Source: Paenibacillus sp. FSL H3-0469 (GTDB lineage: Bacteria > Bacillota > Bacilli > Paenibacillales > Paenibacillaceae). Taken from it: a stretch of 64,000 nucleotides of DNA. A program made the translations under genes and the position numbers. The notes under the pieces were generated by a model. The model was not told the DNA's origin. It ran no database searches and saw nothing but the letters and a program-made list of their open reading frames with translations. The DNA lies in assembly GCF_038051945.1 (NCBI RefSeq), contig NZ_CP150302.1, positions 434,001 to 498,000 on the forward strand, in the 5' to 3' direction. The stretch's first letter is position 1, and each line of letters starts with the position of its first letter. Shown in pieces: positions 60,368-64,000 of the stretch.

Positions 60368-61233
60368 ATACTACACAGATAGACACAGCCCTGCCGGAAC
60401 TCGGGAAGCCCGCAAGCGGACTCCGAAGAGTGCTTAACACCCCGTCACTGCTGATCGGAATCATTATGTTCGTTATACTTATACTACTCGCCATATTCAT
60501 CCCTTACTTAAGTCCGTACAACCCTACGGAGCAGAATCTGAGCGCCTTCCTGCAGCCGCCTTCCGCAGCCCACTGGCTCGGTACCGACCAGCTTGGCCGT
60601 GATTTGTTCACCAGACTGATCTATGCCGCCCGGACGGATCTGACGATCATGGTGCTGGCTGAGATTATTCCGTTCTGCACGGGCGTCATGCTGGGTATGA
60701 TCTCGGGGTACTATGGCAAATGGACCGATAGAATCATATCGCTGATCACGGACACTTTTATTGCCTTCCCTTTCTATCTGATCGTCATTATCGTGGCCTT
60801 CGCCAGCGGGGCAGGGGAGCGCGGAATCTATATCACCTTCATTCTCGTAGGCTGGATTGTATTCGCCCGTGTGGTCAGAGGACTTAGCGCGTCCTTCCGG
60901 AAGCAGGAATGGATTGCCTCAGCGCAGACACTCGGTCTGCCCGGATACCGAATCCTTCTGCGCCATCTTCTGCCGAATGTATTGCCGCAAGCCGTTGTCG
61001 TGCTGATGACAGATATGATCGGACTCCTGGTAGCCATCGTTACGCTGGGTTACCTGGGGATAGGGATTGCCCCGCCTACGCCGGATTGGGGAACGATGAT
61101 CGCTGACGGACAGCCCTTCATTACCACAGCCTGGTGGTTGTCGGCGGTTCCCGGCTTCGCAGTCGTGTATACGGGAATTGCGTTGTCTCTTCTGGGAGAC
61201 GGACTGGCTGATGTCTGGAGGAGAAAAGGATGA
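60364..61233 (+). CDS. ABC importer permease 2 (DppC/OppC-like)
   Basis: A 289-residue permease of the DppC/OppC type. It has LSPYNPTEQNLSAFLQPPSAAHWLGTDQLGRDLFTRLIYAARTDL near residues 43-85 (the typical GTDxxGRD motif). The EAA loop is QEWIASAQTLGLPGYRILLRHLLPNVL near 182. TPDWGTMIADG lies near 240. It pairs with permease 1 to form the membrane channel. It overlaps both neighbours by four bases. Confidence 0.93.
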   Translation: MNTTQIDTALPELGKPASGLRRVLNTPSLLIGIIMFVILILLAIFIPYLSPYNPTEQNLSAFLQPPSAAHWLGTDQLGRDLFTRLIYAARTDLTIMVLAEIIPFCTGVMLGMISGYYGKWTDRIISLITDTFIAFPFYLIVIIVAFASGAGERGIYITFILVGWIVFARVVRGLSASFRKQEWIASAQTLGLPGYRILLRHLLPNVLPQAVVVLMTDMIGLLVAIVTLGYLGIGIAPPTPDWGTMIADGQPFITTAWWLSAVPGFAVVYTGIALSLLGDGLADVWRRKG

Positions 61234-61994
61234 CAACACAACCTGTACTTGAACTCGAAGAACTGACACTAGCTGCCCCGTCCACAGAAATTCTGGTTAA
61301 CAGCGTTAGCTTCTCCCTTGAGCGCGGCGAAAGCCTCGGACTAGTGGGCGAATCCGGCTCGGGCAAATCGTTGACGCTGCGGGCCATTCTCGGCCTGCTT
61401 CCGCGCGGTGTAGAGCAGACCGGCGGAACGGTCCGCAGTAAGGTGAGCAGTGCCATGGTGTTCCAGGACCCCAGAGGGGCACTGGACCCGCTCTGCCCGG
61501 TAGTGAAGCAGCTGACCGAGGTTGTCTATTACAGACAGAGAACCAGTCTGAAGGCTGCACGGCGCATTGCCCTGGAACTCCTTGAGCGGCTGGGTCTTCC
61601 AGCTTCGCTGAAGACAAAAGACCGCTACCCGGGGCAGCTTTCCGGCGGCCAGTGCCAGCGAGTCGTCATTGCTTTGGCGCTGGCCTGCAAGCCGGGCATT
61701 CTGCTCTGTGATGAGCCGACCACCGCGCTGGATGTAACGGTTCAGCGCCAGATTATAGATACGATTACGAATTTGCAGCAAGAGTTGGGCTTCGCTATGG
61801 TCTTTGTGACCCACAACCTGGCGATTGCCGCCAATCTCTGCTCCAGACTGGTTGTAATGAAGCAGGGCCGGATCATTGAGCAAGGCGAGACGCATAGCCT
61901 GCTGCGGCATCCGGCTGAGGCTTATACACAGATGTTAATGGATTCGGTGCTCCCTCTGCCGGAGCTGGAAGGAGGCGGGGTCTCATGGAAGTAG
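61230..61994 (+). CDS. ABC importer ATPase 1 (DppD/OppD-like)
   Basis: A 254-residue ATPase with Walker A GESGSGKS near residue 37, Q-loop FQDPRGALDPL, signature LSGGQCQR near 132, Walker B LLCDEPTTALDVT near 154 and H-loop VTHNLA. It is shorter than OppD because it lacks the C-terminal extension with the Cys/Fe-S-type motif. It energises the importer with its partner ATPase. It overlaps permease 2 by four bases and ATPase 2 by ten. Confidence 0.93.
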   Translation: MTTQPVLELEELTLAAPSTEILVNSVSFSLERGESLGLVGESGSGKSLTLRAILGLLPRGVEQTGGTVRSKVSSAMVFQDPRGALDPLCPVVKQLTEVVYYRQRTSLKAARRIALELLERLGLPASLKTKDRYPGQLSGGQCQRVVIALALACKPGILLCDEPTTALDVTVQRQIIDTITNLQQELGFAMVFVTHNLAIAANLCSRLVVMKQGRIIEQGETHSLLRHPAEAYTQMLMDSVLPLPELEGGGVSWK

Positions 61995-62737
61995 CACTAC
62001 AGGTGCAGGATGTAAGCGTTCGTTACGGCGGGTTCACAGCTCTGGATCAGATCCGGCTGGAGCTTGAGCGGCATACCACGCTGGGGCTTGTCGGTGAGTC
62101 CGGCTCGGGGAAGTCTACGCTGGCCCGGGTCATCGCCGGACTGATCACCCCGGATGCAGGACAGCTTCTGCTGGGCGCGGAGCCGTTAGGCCGGAAGCGG
62201 AGCAAGGCGCAGCATAAGCAGATCCAGATGATCTTCCAGAACCCGGATTCATCGCTGAATCCACGGCATACCGTCCGGCAGATTCTGGCGGAAGCCTTGC
62301 TGTTCCACCGGATTGTAGAGCGTTCGCAGGTCGAGCGCAGAAGTAAGGAGCTGCTTAGCCGGGTGCAGCTGGATGCCAGATCTCTGGACAGATATCCGCA
62401 TGAATTCTCCGGCGGCCAGCGCCAGCGGATTGCCATTGCCCGCGCACTTAGCGTGGAGCCGGGCTTGCTGATCGCCGATGAGCCTACAAGCGCACTGGAT
62501 GTCTCGGTGCAGCGCAGCGTGCTGGAGCTATTCCATACGCTGCAAGCCGAGCTTAATCTGACGATGCTGTTCATCTCCCATGATCTGGGAGTCATTCATG
62601 CCGTCAGTGATACTGTCGCTGTCATGCGTCAGGGGCAACTGGTCGAGGTGAATTCGAAGGATGAGTTCTTCGTCCGGCCCGAGCATGAATACAGCCGTGA
62701 GCTATTGTCTGCGGTGCCCAAGATGCCGCAATATTGA
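61985..62737 (+). CDS. ABC importer ATPase 2 (DppF/OppF-like)
   Basis: A 250-residue ATPase: Walker A GESGSGKS near 41, Q-loop FQNPDSSLNPRHTV, signature FSGGQRQR near 144, Walker B LIADEPTSALDVS near 166, H-loop ISHDLG. It forms a heterodimer with ATPase 1. The first codons overlap the end of that gene. The aminotransferase gene starts 26 bases later with AGGAGG, within the same apparent operon. Confidence 0.93.
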   Translation: MEVALQVQDVSVRYGGFTALDQIRLELERHTTLGLVGESGSGKSTLARVIAGLITPDAGQLLLGAEPLGRKRSKAQHKQIQMIFQNPDSSLNPRHTVRQILAEALLFHRIVERSQVERRSKELLSRVQLDARSLDRYPHEFSGGQRQRIAIARALSVEPGLLIADEPTSALDVSVQRSVLELFHTLQAELNLTMLFISHDLGVIHAVSDTVAVMRQGQLVEVNSKDEFFVRPEHEYSRELLSAVPKMPQY

Positions 62738-62762
62738 ACATTCAACACATCAGGAGGATTAT

Positions 62763-63827
62763 ATGAACCGCCAAACTACAGGATTCGTACCATTGACGTT
62801 ATCTGAGCTGGACACATTAACACAGCAGTTGTCCCGGCTATTGGGGACACAGCATCCTCCGGTAATCATTCCGGGGGAGGCGATTCTAGGCATTGAGGCG
62901 GTAGCAGCAGGAATTGCAGCGCCTGGACGTACGATTCTGAACGTAGTAACCGGACCTTACGGAAGCTTGTTCGGAGAATGGCTTACGCGCGGCGGGGCCA
63001 CCGTTAAGGAAGTGAAGGTTCCGTTCGATCAGGTGGTTACAGTAGAGGAGGTCGCCGCAGCAATTGAGCTGCATCAGCCGGTTGCGATTTCTTTGGTGCA
63101 GGCAGAGGTGGTTACAGGCGGCTCGAACCCTGCGCAGGAGATCTTCGAATTGGCCCGCAGTCATGACCTGATTACGATAACGGATTCCGTGTCGGCTGTC
63201 GGGGGAGAGGCGCTGTCTGTGGATGAGTGGACCGTGGATTTCGCAGTAATGGGTGCGCAAAAAGCGCTCGCCGGTCCTAACGGAATCAGCGCGGTCAGTA
63301 TTTCTCCCCGCGGCTGGGCCTTCCTGGAGTCGAATGACCAGGCTCCGCGCAATTCAATTCTGTCCTTGCTGGATCTGCAGCCGTCCCCGGATGGAGCAGC
63401 ACCGCTCCGCGTCCCGCCGAACATCCCGGTCCTGGAAGCCAGAGCACTGATTGAAGCCCTGGAGGCTGTTGCCGAGGAGGGGCTGTCACAAGTGATCCAA
63501 CGGCATGAACGCGCAGCGGCCTCTGCTGTCGCCGGGATCGCGGAGCTTGGACTTATCCCTTGGCAGAAGGACAGCAGACATTATTCTACGTTGACTACCA
63601 CTGTTCGAATTAACGAGCAACCGCTTCTGCTGATCAAGCAGCCTGTCGGTATCGTAGCTCCCGGAGACGGGGAGCTATTCGGTCAATTGCTGCGTATTAA
63701 CCATTTCGGAAATAATGCCAGCCGCGAGAGTGTGGAGGCAGCTGTGCAGACGCTGGCCAGACTGCTGAAGCGGGAGGCTGAACCGGCCTTGCAGGCCGTC
63801 CGCCAGGTCTGGGAGGAAGCCGAATGA
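62763..63827 (+). CDS. Class V aminotransferase (serine-pyruvate/alanine-glyoxylate-like)
   Basis: A 354-residue PLP enzyme of class V aminotransferases. It has VVTGPYGSLFGEWLTRGGATVKEV near residue 60, the PLP-binding Asp in TDSVSAVGGEAL near 140, and the Schiff-base Lys in MGAQKALAGPNGISAVS near 165. LLRINHFGNNASRESVEAAV is the C-terminal motif of the alanine-glyoxylate branch. It would move an amino group from an imported substrate to a keto acid. AGGAGG precedes ATG 62763; the longer frame from 62661 overlaps the ATPase gene. It overlaps the next gene (ATGA). Confidence 0.9.
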   Translation: MNRQTTGFVPLTLSELDTLTQQLSRLLGTQHPPVIIPGEAILGIEAVAAGIAAPGRTILNVVTGPYGSLFGEWLTRGGATVKEVKVPFDQVVTVEEVAAAIELHQPVAISLVQAEVVTGGSNPAQEIFELARSHDLITITDSVSAVGGEALSVDEWTVDFAVMGAQKALAGPNGISAVSISPRGWAFLESNDQAPRNSILSLLDLQPSPDGAAPLRVPPNIPVLEARALIEALEAVAEEGLSQVIQRHERAAASAVAGIAELGLIPWQKDSRHYSTLTTTVRINEQPLLLIKQPVGIVAPGDGELFGQLLRINHFGNNASRESVEAAVQTLARLLKREAEPALQAVRQVWEEAE

Positions 63828-64000
63828 TCCTTAAGCAGCCGCAATTTCAGGCATACACGGGAATCCATATTGCAGGTATCGAGGGGAAACGCTTCGACAT
63901 CGAGATTACGAACGGACGGTTCACCGTAGTGGCTGAAGCGGGTTCGCAGCCTGAACAGGCGGAAGGCTCCCGGAAGCAGCAGCTATGGATCAGTCCGGGC
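63824..64000 (+). CDS. Probable amidohydrolase (N-terminal part, cut by window end)
   Basis: Only 59 codons are present. The sequence GIHIAGIEGKRFDIEITNGRFTVV, then a short loop and LWISPG, matches the N-terminal beta sandwich of dihydroorotase/amidohydrolase-like enzymes, in which LWISPGFID-H-H usually follows; the metal site lies outside the window. It begins within the aminotransferase stop (ATGA). As the next gene of the operon it may process the substrate brought in by the transporter. Family is tentative. Confidence 0.5.
   Translation, partial: MILKQPQFQAYTGIHIAGIEGKRFDIEITNGRFTVVAEAGSQPEQAEGSRKQQLWISPG

Overview
The window looks like a chromosomal segment of a Paenibacillus-type member of the Bacillota. 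The evidence is strong AAGGAGG-type ribosome binding sites, sigma-A promoters, moderately high G+C, a GH87 alpha-1,3-glucanase with the discoidin/CBM6 layout known from Paenibacillus and Bacillus circulans, a GlnR/TnrA box, and a two-component-controlled kdp system. No rRNA, tRNA, phage, integrase, transposase or CRISPR array was recognised.

Region 1 (1-7730): end of a TSUP-type permease, a GNAT acetyltransferase, an AlaX-type alanyl-tRNA editing protein, a P-loop kinase-like protein, an aldo/keto reductase, a Tet(M)-like ribosomal-protection GTPase, a Nudix hydrolase and a pair of small DMT (DUF606) membrane proteins. A 51-bp hairpin repeat array follows.

Region 2 (7732-14720): a nitrite assimilation locus. 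An ANTAR regulator and a TrpD2-like protein diverge from nirB-nirD-nirC-sumT. The intergenic region holds a perfect TnrA/GlnR box, a sigma-A promoter and a leader with two hexaloop hairpins (A1 and G4 in each loop) overlapping a terminator, which is the RNA target layout of ANTAR antiterminators. A HesB-like protein follows.

Region 3 (14799-29540): mixed metabolic genes (SDR, FGGY kinase, DJ-1 family, methyltransferase with a leader terminator, P-loop protein, GNAT), a frameshifted WXG-like gene beside an AT-rich phosphatase gene, the large GH87 enzyme, a flavin pair sharing one inverted-repeat operator, an RCC1-repeat protein and an EcsC-like protein.

Region 4 (29540-40780): the potassium system: kdpD, kdpE, a small unknown membrane protein, a 35-residue membrane peptide, kdpF, kdpA, kdpB, kdpC, and an unusual tandem double KdpD sensor without a kinase. 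Three promoters share one TCTTAAT-N4-TCTTAAT operator, each 42 bp before the -10 box.

Region 5 (40900-64000): ketopantoate-reductase-like protein, nitroreductase, a heterodimeric ABC exporter, a two-component system, pssA, a DedA protein, a giant GNAT fusion, an amidohydrolase, an alpha/beta hydrolase, an FAD oxidase and a peptide-type ABC importer joined to a class V aminotransferase and the start of a probable amidohydrolase. Intergenic spaces here carry several tandem arrays (11, 12 and about 51 bp) and the second copy of a structured ~165-bp element whose two copies (17.2 kb and 47.1 kb) show compensatory base changes.

The best candidates for something undescribed are the structured ~165-bp element, the family of ~51-bp intergenic arrays, the tandem kinase-less KdpD and the small KdpE-linked membrane proteins. 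All coordinates were read by eye and no database search was possible.
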